Shown here: positions 1 to 10,596 of the stretch, in pieces
Numbering within the stretch: the stretch's first letter is position 1
Layout: the number at the start of each line of letters is the position of its first letter
NCBI GenBank assembly: GCA_043228905.1
Contig: JBHGNT010000002.1
Span: forward strand, 16,306,001-16,370,000
Direction: 5' to 3'
DNA: 64,000 bases
From: Azolla caroliniana
Lineage: Eukaryota > Polypodiophyta
Notes under the pieces: model-generated
Told to the model about the DNA's origin: nothing
Database searches by the model: none
Seen by the model: the letters and a program-made list of their open reading frames with translations, nothing else
Translations under genes and position numbers: made by a program

Positions 1-307
1 CCATTAGCATTGATTGAAGGTCGAAGAACGAAGGAGGGTTTTCCCTCGCCAAGATTGCCGTTATCAACGAGTTGAATCATTGTGCGAGGCCACCCAAGCA
101 TACTTGAAACATCAAATACAAAAATACCCACAATGAGGTATACTATACATCTCATGTTCAAAGGTGCACGTGTGAGTAGAATATAGGTACTAAGGTGTAA
201 GTCCTATATTAAATGACCTTTGGAGTGGAGGATCTAGAATATCCCACTTAAGTACAAGGTCCTATTTAAGGCGTTATAGTCAACACTTCTAACTAGATTC
301 TATCTAG
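1..307. other. Left flank, unassigned
   Basis: No open frame or family motif can be recognised. The stretch ends where the left terminal inverted repeat of the transposon begins. The look of 150-270 is compatible with old LTR sequence, but no second copy is in the window. Confidence 0.4.
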
Positions 308-332
308 GGGTGAAAGCATGAGAGTGGAAACA
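308..332 (+). repeat. Left terminal inverted repeat
   Basis: The consensus with the right end starts GGGTRAAAGCATGMGAGTGG and both continue AAACA. It differs from the reverse complement of 9277-9301 at two positions. The match could extend 2-3 bases outward, since TAG and TAA precede the two GGG runs. Confidence 0.75.
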
Positions 333-480
333 ATTAGCTATGTCCTTGACATAGCTAATTAGCTATGCAAAAAGCTACCATTGATAAATAGTCATTTTAG
401 TAAAAAGCCATCATTAATAAATTAACTATGCAAAAAACTATCATTGAAAATACTAGAGTGTTTTAATTACATATGTAAAT
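333..480. repeat. Left subterminal palindromic repeats
   Basis: Short copies of AGCTAATTAGCT and TAGCTATGCAAAAARCTA lie just inside the left TIR, in the same place as the similar motifs at 9225-9276 inside the right TIR. They may be transposase-binding sites; this is inference. Confidence 0.5.
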
Positions 481-673
481 GAGTGCCATAAATGTGCAAC
501 ATAAACGTGCAACATAAATTGATATGTGCACCATAAATGTGTACCATAAATTATATATCAAATTCTTAGGTCCATTATGCATGATCCTTTGCCACATCAT
601 GTAGGCCATCTCTAGTTGAGTATTGTGTGTTAGTTGCTACCACTGTTGCTAAACCCTATCGAGTCCACCTGCC

Positions 674-1034
674 GCCACTCTACACTCAAGGGCCGCTATT
701 GTGCGTTCCAAGCATCATCAAAGAGCTGTTCAATCTGACGGGGTTCTCTTCTCTGTGCCACTCTACACTCAGGGGCCGCTACTGTGCGTTCCAAGCATCA
801 TCAAAGAGCTGTTCAATCTAACGGGGTTCTCTTCTCTGTGCCACTCTACACTCAGGGGCCGCTACTGTGCGTTCCAAGCATCATCAAAGAGCTGTTCAAT
901 CTAACGGGGTTCTCTTCTCTGTGCCACTCTACACTCAGGGGCCGCTACTGTGCGTTCCAAGCATCATCAAAGAGCTGTTCAATCTGACGGGGTTCTCTTC
1001 TCTGTGCCACTCTACACTCAGGGGCCGCTACTGT
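674..1034. repeat. 83-bp tandem repeat, about 4.4 copies
   Basis: Units start at 674, 757, 840, 923 and a partial one at 1006. They are almost identical, with a few substitutions (CTGACG/CTAACG). The array lies between the left TIR and the transposase start at 1328, so it occupies the promoter/leader region of that gene. The overlapping short open frames across it are by-products of the repeat and are not genes. Confidence 0.9.
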
Positions 1035-1327
1035 CCAGTCTTGGATTGCTTCCACATTTCGATTTGACGGAGTTCACTCATCCAACGACAACATTCTACA
1101 CTCAATTGTCACCATTGGTAGGTCCTGGATCACCTCCTCAACTGTTCGATCCAACGGAGTGAACTCCTCTACTGTTCGGTCTTGGATTGCAATAACTTTT
1201 TTGTCTATTGATTATCTTGTGTATTGTTGTGTCTAATCTTGTGTATTGTGGAATATTTTTGTGTATTGTTGTTGCCCATAGCCATCTTAAATTTTATTTT
1301 ATTTTTCTGGAAATTTAGGGTTTTAAT

Positions 1328-4300
1328 ATGTCCAGCCAAATGGAAGGGGAAGAAGGGTGTTTAGAATTACCCCTCAATGATCATAAGGATAGGGATGATG
1401 CTATCAGGACACAACAAGCCATACGAAACTATTGGGCAGAAAAAAAAGGAAACATCGTCAATTGTTGAAGGATACGAAAGCCACACTTAGTAAAGGTAAG
1501 GATAGTTTAGCTGAGAATGTAAGTAATGTGACTACCATCATAGAGAGAAAGGTTGTAGACTATTTCAATGTTCAAACCAAGCACATCAACAATGAAAAAA
1601 AGAAGGTAGTACTTTATGGAATATGTAATGATCCATCGATAAAGGACTTAGTTGATTGTGATGGTCTTAATGCAAACATATCATTTGTTTTAGTAAATAA
1701 TCTTCATAATAGTTTCATATCCATGAGCCGGTTAGAAGATGATCTTGTCTTAAAAAGGTCTAGTCTAATGATGTTACTTAATAGTGATGTTGACGATATA
1801 AACATCAGTGAGCTATCTAAGGTAATTGGTGTTAGTAGAAAAACAGTGTACAATACAATGAACCGTATAATTTCCTCGAGTGAAGGAACTAGTCTACTAA
1901 AGCTAACTACAAGATGTAAGCCAATGACACCCATAACATTTGAAATCAAGGATGTAATCACAATGTTTTGGACTAATGAGAGTAGGGTTTCACCCAATAA
2001 AAAGGATTTATGCAGGAAACGTGTTGGAAGAAATCAATACGAGGAGCATCCCATTCATCTTCTTGATGTACCTCAAGTATTTACATTTATCTCAACATTT
2101 GTTTTGACTCTACACGGAAAGTTAATTAGCTCAGTTAGCAGAAAAGCTAATTAGCTTATCAGTTACATTTACCTCAGTTAGCTACTAGGATAGCTACTAC
2201 ATAAGTAACTGGCTACTCTCAATAGCTACTACCATGATAGCTAATTAGCTATTCTCAATAGCTAATTTAGTTACTACCACATAATTAGCTACCAAAATAG
2301 CTAACTAGCTACCATGATAGCTAACTAGCTACCAGGACAGCTAATTAGCTACTAGGATAGCTAATTTCGTTATTACCAACTAATTAGCTACTAGGAAAGC
2401 TAATTAGCTACCATGATAGCTAATTAGCTACTAGGACAGCTAATTAGCCACCATGATAGCTAATTAGCTACTAGACTAGCTAATTAGCTACCATGATAAC
2501 TAATTAGTTACTAGGAAAGCTAATTAGCTACCATGATAGCTAATTAGCTACTAGGACAGCTAATTAGCCACCATGATAGCTAATTAGCTACCATGAGAGC
2601 TAATTAGCTACTAGGACAACTAATTAGCTACCATGACAGCTACTTAGCTACTAGGACAGCTAATTAGCTACCATGGTAGCTACTTAGCTACTAGGATAGC
2701 TAATTAGCTACCATGATAGCTAATTAGCTACTAGGATAGCTAATTAGCTACCATGATAGCTAATTAGCTACTAGGACAACTAATTAGCTACCATGATAGC
2801 TAATTAGCTACTAGAACAGCTAATTAGCTACTAGAACAACTAATTAGCTACTAGGATAGCTAATTAGCTACTAGGATAGTTAGCTAGTTACGAGAATAAC
2901 TAATTCCCCTTTATTACGCAGGTCGATTTATCCATGAGTTATTTATTAGATTCAATATTGTGTCCGAGAGAAACTGACGTTATCTTCCATATTCATAAAT
3001 GTGTCATGGGTTTATGTCAAGATTGTGGTCCTACTAGATTTAGGTGGTGTCCAAATGAATTGAGTAGTGAAATATTGATCTTTGTGAAGTTATTTGAGTC
3101 AGTGAACACCAATTTCGAAGGAAAGGTGTGTAAAAGAAAGGATCTAGTTCGGAAGATGCTTAAACCAAGGGATTTGGTGCCTCTGTTTGTAGTATCTCTA
3201 GGAAAGTTCATTAAACACAACTTCATTTATTCATGGCAGGCCCATCCGTTTAAGACTTGCATATCTGATTTCCCAAATGATGTAGTAGTCTTAGTAGTAG
3301 ATTTCGCAGAGAATTATACTTTCAAGCAGTAGAATGAAATTCAATCTATGCATTGGTGTTCAGTTCAGGTAACCATTTTTGTGCACATAACATATTTTCG
3401 AGTTTCAGGTGATGTTAAAAAAGTAATTCATTTCTTTATTTCTGATGATAAGAAGCATGATACCTTGTTCGTCCAACACTGTTTTAAGTTACATTGGCAG
3501 TGGTTATTAGCTCAACATTACTCAACATTGGGTCTGGTCTGACGGAGCTGCGTCACATCCTACTATAACAAGTTTGGAGATGAGATGGAATTTTTTTGGG
3601 TCTGGCCATGGTAAAGGTGAACATGATGGTGGAGGGGTTGTTATAAAGCGGGCACTTACCCATGAACAACTAAAGACAGATGGTGTGCACATGAATTGTG
3701 CATCACATGTAGTTGAATTTTTAAGAACAAATATGTCAACGAGTGCAACAAGTGTTTATTCCTCGCAAGACCGAGATATCAAACGTGAATTTTGGGAAGT
3801 GAAGATAGATGAAGTAAATAGGGAGAAGACTTGGGAGTGCCAAGGAATTCCCGAATTGTGATCTCTGCATGCTGTTCGCGGTTATTCCAGGTTGGATGGT
3901 CATTGTATTGCGGTTAGAGAATTGACTTGTTTTTGCTTCCAGTGTGTGCAGGGAAATTGGAGATATTGTCTAAACAAAGCATACATTCAAAATTGGGAGT
4001 ATCACACTCTGAATGGTAAGGAAGCAGTTGATGGAGAAACAGGGCAGAATGCTGACTTCACATATGAGGGACTTGGAGATACTTTGAGTGATGTCATGAA
4101 CGTTGGGGATAACTTCGTTGTAAATGCTGAAGAAGGCCATTCAGAGGGTGTTGATTTCTATATATTGAAGTGCACGGTTAGTAAACAGTGTGCAAGGCAG
4201 AATATTGTAGATGCATGGGGAAATTTTGTATCTGCCGGGACATCCTACATCGAAGGCATTTTTTATGCAAAACTAGATGATTACGAATATGTGTACAGGC

Positions 4301-4452
4301 TGTTAGAAGACAAACCAACGGCGTACATGTACTCTCATTTGGTCAGGTGCATCAACGTCCCAATGTCAGAATACAATAGCTGCTCAGGTTTATACACTGT
4401 TGGTGCTAATGTGTATGAATGTATTTACAATAGTATGCCATGGAATTTGTAG
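1328..4452 (+). pseudogene. Transposase with HTH and DFAENY/HGKG motifs, broken
   Basis: ATG at 1328 opens an acidic N-terminus. The frame changes in an A-run near 1440 and continues to 2076, ending CAA|GTATTT. The next exon begins at 2922 after TTATTACGCAG, in phase. A helix-turn-helix is seen around 1798-1870 (ISELSKVIGVSRKTVYNTMN). After the intron comes a Cys/His cluster (HKCVMGLCQDCG), then DFAENY at about 3304. The frame meets TAG at 3330 where Gln is expected, continues in phase (NEIQSMHW), and shifts near 3535. It resumes with SDGAAS and WNFFGSGHGKGEHDGGGV, meets TGA at 3859, and ends with a CFCFQC motif and stop at 4452. The spaced Asp motifs fit an RNase H-fold DDE-type nuclease that would cut and join the element ends. 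Family resemblance is from memory, so the exact superfamily is open. Two stops and two frame changes mean this copy should not make active protein. Confidence 0.7.
2130..2905. repeat. Palindromic minisatellite filling the transposase intron
   Basis: About 38 copies of a unit near 20 bp, roughly AGCTAATTAGCTACYAKGAY, occupy almost all of intron 2077-2921. Each unit contains the perfect 12-bp palindrome AGCTAATTAGCT. Units alternate between CCATGAT and CTAGGAC spacers, suggesting a 40-bp higher-order unit. The same motif recurs at 4625-4700, 6570-7030 and inside both TIRs. Confidence 0.9.
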
Positions 4453-4572
4453 CTACAAGTAGCAATTACCATGTTCTCTTGTAAAACAAACATGTATTTC
4501 GCGAAAACAGTTAAATAATTTTGTTTGAGAATCAATTTCTTGTATACAGTCTGCTTTTTGTGCTTCTTTCTC

Positions 4573-4578
4573 AATAAA
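4573..4578 (+). promoter_or_regulatory. Probable polyadenylation signal of the transposase gene
   Basis: AATAAA lies about 120 bp after the transposase stop, in an AT-rich stretch, and before the start of the opposing gene's 3' end. Confidence 0.45.
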
Positions 4579-4624
4579 ATCATGTCTTTTTTGTTAAGTT
4601 TTAAGTTATAAGTTATAGTGAAAT

Positions 4625-4700
4625 AGTCATCAATAGCTAATTAGTTGTACAAATGCAGCTAATTAGCTGTCAATAGCTAAATAGTCATCAATAGCATGAA
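4625..4700. repeat. Palindromic repeats between the convergent genes
   Basis: Three or four degenerate copies of AGCTAATTAGCT and TAGCTAAATAGTCATCAA separate the 3' ends of the + and - gene sets. Confidence 0.6.
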
Positions 4701-4800
4701 ATCAACAATCTGCAACATATTCCTCAAATTACACAGTAGATAAGTACAGTGGGAACAATTAATTAAATTCTTCATTGAATAATGTCATCTCTTTACATAT

Positions 4801-5855
4801 TTATAAATTACCATTGGAAATGTCTACAAATCTCCTATAAACAGCTAAGCTCTTGCTAATCAGTGGAATGAGTCTACATATATTATCCACATATCGAGCT
4901 CGGTATGGAGTCCACAACCATGCACCTAGTTGGCAGCTCACTGTTTGCACCAGGTACTGTTCAGGTATTTCCTCGGGTAGAATGAGACAGCATCTCCGAA
5001 TATTGAAGTAGTGCCAGAAATGTTCTGTATCCAAAATCAATGTGTTGTCGGCATTATATTCAGGCCAAGTAGCCCAAAAATCAAAAAGTCCTTGAATCTT
5101 GCAGCTTCCATTTGCTCACAATTTTCTCATGCCCATTGACCTTTAAAATGACTTCGCAATTTTGGGAAGAATCTTGCTAAACACTTCCACACATCTGATT
5201 TTGGTTTTTCACTCCAAATAAACAAATCAAAGTATTGCACAACCCACTCTAGAAACTGATTCGCGTCCCTCCTTGGCTGCATATATCTCACACTCATCAA
5301 GACTTTATCAAGCTCCAAGATCAAGGCTCTTCTTTCGACTTCTAGTGGTTTAGGTTTCCATTCCTGAAACTGAGCCGCTATTACACCATTTTCTGGTAGG
5401 ACACGATCAATCTCAATCAGCTCAGGTTCAGCCGACACAACTGGCGTCCTTTTCCTCTTCAAACCCCTAGTCGACTGTGTTGGGCCTGGCTTCACATTCT
5501 GGTGCTCTTGTTTTGTCGACTTAGTTATCAATCCTTGAATTACCTCAGTGCATGTAGCTACTGATCTGCTCGATATCAGTCCACTGGTATCACATGTTGC
5601 ATTTACCTGCAACACCAAGTCATCCGTGCAACATGCTTGATCAACTTGTGTGACCAGATCACTTGTGTCAGTTGCTACATCTACTTTCAAGATGGGGCCC
5701 TTTAAACACGCCGCAACATCAACAGTAGCCACACTGCCATTGGCCTTACGAGCAATAGAATCAAACCCTTTAGACTCTGCAACATCAGAAAACACCAACA
5801 TATTCACACTCACAAAGTAACTAACAGTCTCACAAAACAACATCCTGAACATCAA
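4801..5855 (-). CDS. Transposon accessory protein 2, unknown function
   Basis: A 242-residue frame (5855-5127) is followed by a second frame ending at 4801. They join in phase if AAAG|GTCAAT near 5133 is a donor and TTCAAG|GACTTT near 5085 an acceptor, giving SHFK-GLFDFWATWPEY. An intron this short (about 50 bp) could equally be a frameshift. The upstream part may start at an acceptor near 5785 (GATGTTGCAG) rather than at the ATG. The protein has a Val/Asp/Thr/Cys-rich imperfect repeat, a basic patch (GLKRKRTP) that could be a nuclear signal, then a Trp/Phe-rich C-terminal half (FLEWVVQYFDLFIWS). No known domain is recognised. It lies downstream of and in the same direction as the gene at 6026-9075 and might be a continuation of it. 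Confidence 0.5.
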
Positions 5856-6569
5856 AGAGTTTCAGTCATAGAACAACACTCTTCAAATTATCTTGGAAAA
5901 ACATCATAGAGTTCCATTACATAATGTGGATCAAGCAACAACCAATCTGAGGTTTTACTTGTCCAACAGGATAGTAAAACTTCATAAAACCCTAGCAAAA
6001 TCCCTAAGCTAACAATCATATCCAACTAAACAGTATTTTGCTCCACTACGTCTGGGCCCCTTGACCGAGTAACTGGTCTTGTTCCCGATCGTGACCCCTT
6101 CTTCAGCCTTTTTCTGGTCGGTTCCCCATTTAGCCTTGCTTCTTTCACCCAATGTGCAAGTGTGTCCTCCTCCGACAACCTTCCCATCGCCTCAGCAGCT
6201 AATTGCACATCAGCCATTTCTTGAACTAGCTTTTCAAGTACAGAGGGATCTGTTTGGACATTTTCAGTAGTTGGGCTCGGTGGGGTGGAATCAAGGTCTT
6301 GAGATTCGAAGAAATGTTGCATCAAGTGTTCATAAACACTGTTGTTGTGAACCTCAGTTTTACATGTTGTTTCCACTATTTCATGGCATTTCACATCGTT
6401 GCCTAATTCAGTACATTGTTCCAAAAGAATAGGGTGGAGCTGATCTAAAGGAGATGTGATAGCAGGACTCTTACTTTCAGCCACGTTGGCAGCAGTATCC
6501 TCATCTGTTACAGCGTCATCAGCACCAGACACACCATGTGTCGTCCTTAATCCACAAGATTCTACAATA

Positions 6570-7030
6570 ACATGGCAGCTATTTAGGATAGCTAATTAGC
6601 TACTTTACTAAACTATGGTAGAAGCTAGGATAGCTAATTAGCTAGTACGATAGCTAATTAGGATAGCTAATTAGCTAGTACGATAGCTAATTAGCTACTT
6701 TACTCAACTATGGTAGTAGCTAGGATAGCTAATTAGCTACTTTACACAACTATGGTATTAGCTAATTAGCTATGAGTAGCTAATTAGCTAGTAGCTAACT
6801 AGCTACCAGTAGCTAACTAGCTGCCAGTAGGATAACTAATTAGCTAGTAGCTAACTAGCTGCCACTTAGCTAATTAACTACTGTAGTAAACTATGGCAGT
6901 AGCTAATTAGCAAATAGGATAGCTTCTTTAATTAACTATGGTAGTAGCTAATTAGCTACAACGATAGCAGCAAAATAGTTTCCATACTTTTTACGGCTTA
7001 GCTAATTAGAAAAGACTAAGCTTATTAGCT
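6570..7030. repeat. Palindromic minisatellite filling the accessory-gene intron
   Basis: Degenerate copies of TAGCTAATTAGCTAC lie in intron 7044-6562 of the - strand gene. Many are joined by TTTACTMAACTATGGTAGTAGC spacers. It is more diverged than the array at 2130-2905 but has the same palindromic core. Confidence 0.85.
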
Positions 7031-8439
7031 ACAGTATGGTATACCTGTTAGTTTTCTCCACTCATTTGGTAGAGTTGTACTGCAATCTCCCAAACAGAAT
7101 GCAGCAATTCGACAGGCATGTTGAAAACAAAGCAGATGGTATGTGTGGTTGCATGGTTGTAGGTGAACCAACAAATACGCAGTTTTGTCCTCCACACCTA
7201 ACCTGCAAGCGATGCAACGTGCTTGAACTGTCAATAAATCATTTTTTGGTTCTCCTTCATTTGGTAAGGGAGCAAGAATGTTTAGGTCCAAATCCTGTCT
7301 GGTCCTTACCATTCCCTCCACAAAATGTAGCTGCTTCTTAAGGCAGCTAACTACCTGTTCTTGATGAATGTATTGTTCCTTCAACACAACAGAGAAATTT
7401 ACCGATTAATTATTCTTGTCTGAGAAAGATACACCAACTTTGCTCAGGAATCGTTAACTTACTTGAAGCTTTTCCAAATTGTAATCTGCAACAGTATTTA
7501 CACCTAGAAAGTCCAGGTTCATTGAAAGAACCTGGAACTCTATTTGCAGTTGTATTTTGCGTTGGGGATCCAGTGGCCCCTCTAATTCAAGCTCCTGTTG
7601 CGCAACCTATTCCAGATAATGCTTGATTAGCACATTTTACCCTTAAAGTTATTTATAACACAATCACATACCAGCAAAACAATAGTTACCTGAATCTTAT
7701 TTCTAATCATTGTAACAACGGAAGTAACTTTGCTCTCCATTGCAGAAGCCATTGTGGCTTTCTCTAAATCAGTCTTAAAAAATGCCAATGTCTCACAGGC
7801 TTCATGGACATTTTTTAGCATATAGCTAACCAATGTCTCACCTGTATCATCGACATTGGCTTTCCTTGGCTGTCGGTGTGGTGTATGCCCCCGGTTTTGC
7901 TGGGAGTCGGCAGTTGCATCAACAGCTGCCATGCTCCAAAATCTGTCTATTTTTTGTGCCAAGGTCCCCATCTTTCGACATCTTTTTACCGATGCCTCAC
8001 CATAGACTGCCCAAGCTACCCTATACATTTCAAGGTCTCTAGATTCCTTCACTGTTTTGCAGTACTCATATGCAAATGCTCTAGCAAATGAAACTGACAA
8101 CTCATTGTTGACTGGGATCTCCTGATGAACTTTCTAGTGCAGCCTCATGCAGTCATCGTACAAGTCGGCTCGTACATGCTTCAGCTTGACCTTGCCTTTG
8201 ACTCTAGGCACTGTATATATTGCCATCCAGTCTACATCACTGATCAATTTATCAGTTAGGACAGTAGTGTCAACACCCTCGAGTGACAGACCATAAGTGT
8301 TGTGGAAGTCCTCCTTTGTCTCGCAAAATTTTGCGAAGTTTAGCACTCTCGGATACGCAGGAACGAGCCATCTGAAATATCATTTCAAAAATCAGAAATA
8401 GTGCAAAATCAGAATATGTCAAAATCAGAAACCCCAATC

Positions 8440-8775
8440 AACAACAACAGAAATAGTGCAAAATCTTTAACTTAGCAAATTAGAAACCCTAATCATAATT
8501 TGTATTCAGAAATTTGAAATCAGAAACCCTAATCAAAATCTGTAATCAAAAGTTTGAAATTAGAAACCCTAATCAAAATCTGTAATTAGAAGTTTGTAAC
8601 CAAAAACCCTATTCAGAAATTCTAATCAGAAATTTATAATCAAAAACCCTAATCAGAAATTTCAATCAGAAACCCTAATCAGAAATTTCAATCACAAACC
8701 CTAATGAGAAATTCTAATCAGAAATTTATAAACAAAAACCCTAATCAGAAATTTCAATCAGAAACCCCAATCATC
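8440..8775. repeat. Degenerate AAACCCTAATCAGAAATT repeats in an intron
   Basis: At least eight copies of a telo-box-like AAACCCTAATCA motif, separated by RAAATTTNNAATCAG, fill most of intron 8971-8372 of the accessory gene. The units vary in length (about 20-40 bp). They are not true telomeric repeats (AAACCCT). Confidence 0.8.
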
Positions 8776-9224
8776 ATTAAAGACAGGATTAAACACAAAA
8801 AAAGTAATATAAACACACCTAATGCTACTCCCCGATCTGCGAGACATCCTTGTATGGGACTCCAAGGACTTCGCCCTATTCGATTTTGGGGAAATATGAA
8901 TCAGCACCAAAGTTCAGACAGTAGTCAAAAAGAAAAAACAAATGTTTGGGGTTTCTGTAACTGAAACATACCTGGATGATGATCGAGCCGGTTCTGTGTT
9001 GTAGCTCTCAATCTGCAATGTCGATTTTCTACTGCTGCGGGAGCTACGTCTGCGTTCATGCTCTGAGTACTCCATCTGCGTTCAAAATCAAACTTAGGCT
9101 AAACAAGAAATTGATGACATTGAAGTCGACCTTAGATGAAGTCTGAAACAAAAGTTCAAATATTTGAGTTTTTTCATAAATTAGTTTTTCAAATATTTGA
9201 TTTTCCCACAAAAAAGACTAGTTA

Positions 9225-9276
9225 AACAAATAGTTAATTAGCTATGGCCATTTTAGTAGCTAATTAGCTATAATAG
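9225..9276. repeat. Right subterminal palindromic repeats
   Basis: TAATTAGCTATGGCC and AGCTAATTAGCTATAA lie immediately inside the right TIR, mirroring the left end. Confidence 0.55.
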
Positions 9277-9301
9277 TGTTTCCACTCGCATGCTTTTACC
9301 C
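9277..9301 (-). repeat. Right terminal inverted repeat
   Basis: The reverse complement begins GGGTAAAAGCATGCGAGTGG and matches 308-332 at 23 of 25 positions. Homology to the other copy of LTR A starts exactly at 9302, which fixes this end. Confidence 0.75.
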
Positions 9302-10527
9302 TTATACTTTTAACAATTAATGGAAAAAAGAAATTTAATAATTTTCATTCATAAAGGAAAAGAAATTACAATATGTCCCAAGATTGGGATTCAGAAGTTT
9401 TAGGTTTACTAAGATTAATAAAAAAGAAAAATTAGAGGTTTTGAGAGATATGGCTTCCGTAGGGAAAATTAGGGTTTATGGCTTCCGTAAGGAAATTTAG
9501 GGTTTTTGGCTTCATTAAGGAAATTTAGGGTTTTTGAGTGTTATGGCTTTGATAAGATAAGAGAGCTAAGAAGGAAAATAAAAATAAAAATTGAGAGAGA
9601 GAATGAGAGTAGGAAAAAAAAATGAAATTTTATATGGAGTTCTCCGTTGATCATAGCCTTCAATGTTACTTTGCATGCCCACTTTTAGTTGCATGGCCTC
9701 TACTTTTAGTTGCATCCATTTTTAGTTGCATGGCTTTTTCTTTTAGTTGCATGCGACCGTCCACATGACCTTTACTTTAGTTTTCTTTACTTTACTTTAA
9801 TTAGCCACATGATCCTATCATCTGTCTGTCTCGATCGTCACCCATCAAATCCGTCTGGTCCGCGTCCAGCCTCGTCCGGTCGCCGGTTTCGCTCGATCGC
9901 CGGTTGTCAGATCCGCCCGATTTCCGACATCATCTGATTGTCGATTTCACCAATTCCGATTTGCTTACCGATCGGTTCTTGTTTGCTTCCCGACCGGTTC
10001 CGGTTTGCTTTCCGGTTGGTTCCAGTTTGCTTTCCAACCGGTTCCGATTTGCTTACCAACTGGTTCTAATTTTCTTTCTGGCCGGTTCCAGTTTGCTTAC
10101 TGACCGGTTCCGAATTGCTTAACAACCGGTTCCAGTTTGCTTACCAGTCAGTTCCAGTTCCATTACCAACTGATTCCATTTTATTGCCAATCGGTTTTTG
10201 GGAACTTGGCCACATTCATCCATCTAGACAAAGTGGCCAAAGTGCTCTTAACACAAATAAAAAATGAGGGATCTCAATGTGCTTATATAGCTAGGGCCTT
10301 AAGTTTCCTATCTATGTGGGATACTTCAAAATTCTATTTTCCCTATTTTCTCATGCTTCATGTCCACCTAACTTGATATGTAGTTGTCTATTTTGTATAT
10401 AGTAAAATGCGTTTGAAACTCTTGAGTACATCCATATTTCTATAACAAGCTACTAATCTAATCTAAAATAATTATTTCATTATTTTTCTACATAGTTTTC
10501 ATATCGTGTGTGAAAAACCACACGACA
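9302..10527 (-). repeat. LTR A, 3' copy on - strand, truncated
   Basis: Aligns with 13326-14577 throughout. It lacks the 81 bp corresponding to 13245-13325, where it meets the TIR transposon. It contains TTAGGGTTT-bearing tandem units (9440-9545) and a CCGGTT-rich minisatellite (9955-10200). At its end CGTGTG and CACACG can pair as a hairpin (10505-10524). Confidence 0.85.
9955..10200. repeat. About 23-bp CCGGTT minisatellite inside LTR A
   Basis: Roughly ten degenerate units of the form GGTTCCRGTTTGCTTNCCNRCC. The same array is in the partner LTR at about 14030-14235, so it was part of the element before insertion. Confidence 0.8.
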
Positions 10528-10596
10528 TTCACCCCCACCAAACCTGCACATCCACCGGTATGTGCCAATTGCAGTGAGGTTCCTCTTTTGAATTTT

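Larger units (their letters stand above)
6026..9075 (-). pseudogene. Transposon accessory gene 1, five exons, RING-like finger, one in-frame stop
   Basis: Exons joined by hand are 9075-8972, 8371-7690, 7606-7463, 7378-7045 and 6561-6026, all in phase with GT-AG borders, giving about 599 residues. The start MEYSEHERRR is Ser/Arg-rich. A TAG at 8136-8134 interrupts exon 2, where the frame continues cleanly (KVHQEIPVNNELSVSF), so one CAG-to-TAG change is the simplest explanation. Exon 4 encodes CIAC, 17 residues, PCNHTYHLLC, then CLGDC. This resembles the C-x2-C ... C-x-H-x2-H-x2-C core of a RING-H2 finger with an atypical last pair. Exon 5 is acidic, ending in a basic KRLKKGSRSG stretch. The intron before exon 5 holds the palindromic minisatellite, and the first intron holds telo-box-like repeats. 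Its role in transposition is unknown. Confidence 0.6.
308..9301. mobile_element. Two-gene TIR DNA transposon, about 9.0 kb, probably inactive copy
   Basis: Seen: 25-bp inverted ends at 308-332 and 9277-9301 match at 23 of 25 positions, and both are followed inward by AGCTAATTAGCT-type palindromes. Inside are a transposase gene on + (1328-4452) and accessory genes on - (4801-9075). They converge at about 4.6 kb, where a + strand AATAAA lies. One large intron in each gene (2077-2921 and 7044-6562) is filled with the same palindromic minisatellite, which ties the whole interval together as one unit. No target-site duplication is visible. The right end abuts an LTR lacking its first 81 bp, so the insertion site has been rearranged. 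Both genes carry nonsense or frameshift mutations, so this copy is likely dead. The superfamily is uncertain: the transposase motifs resemble a family of animal and protist elements, and Sola is a guess. Confidence 0.72.

Noticed and set aside
701-1162. Overlapping small open frames of 64-70 residues
   Set aside because: They are the same 83-bp repeat translated repeatedly; no start context or conservation.
2130-2905. Regularly spaced repeats reminiscent of a CRISPR array
   Set aside because: Spacers are themselves repetitive, the unit is a 12-bp palindrome, and the context is an intron in a eukaryotic transposon.
297-9312. 8-bp or 4-bp target duplication for the TIR transposon
   Set aside because: Bases outside 308 (ATTCTATCTAG) and 9301 (TTATACTTTT) do not match in any sensible register.
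9460-9545. Interstitial telomere repeats
   Set aside because: TTAGGGTTT words occur once per roughly 33-bp unit inside an LTR, not as a TTTAGGG array.
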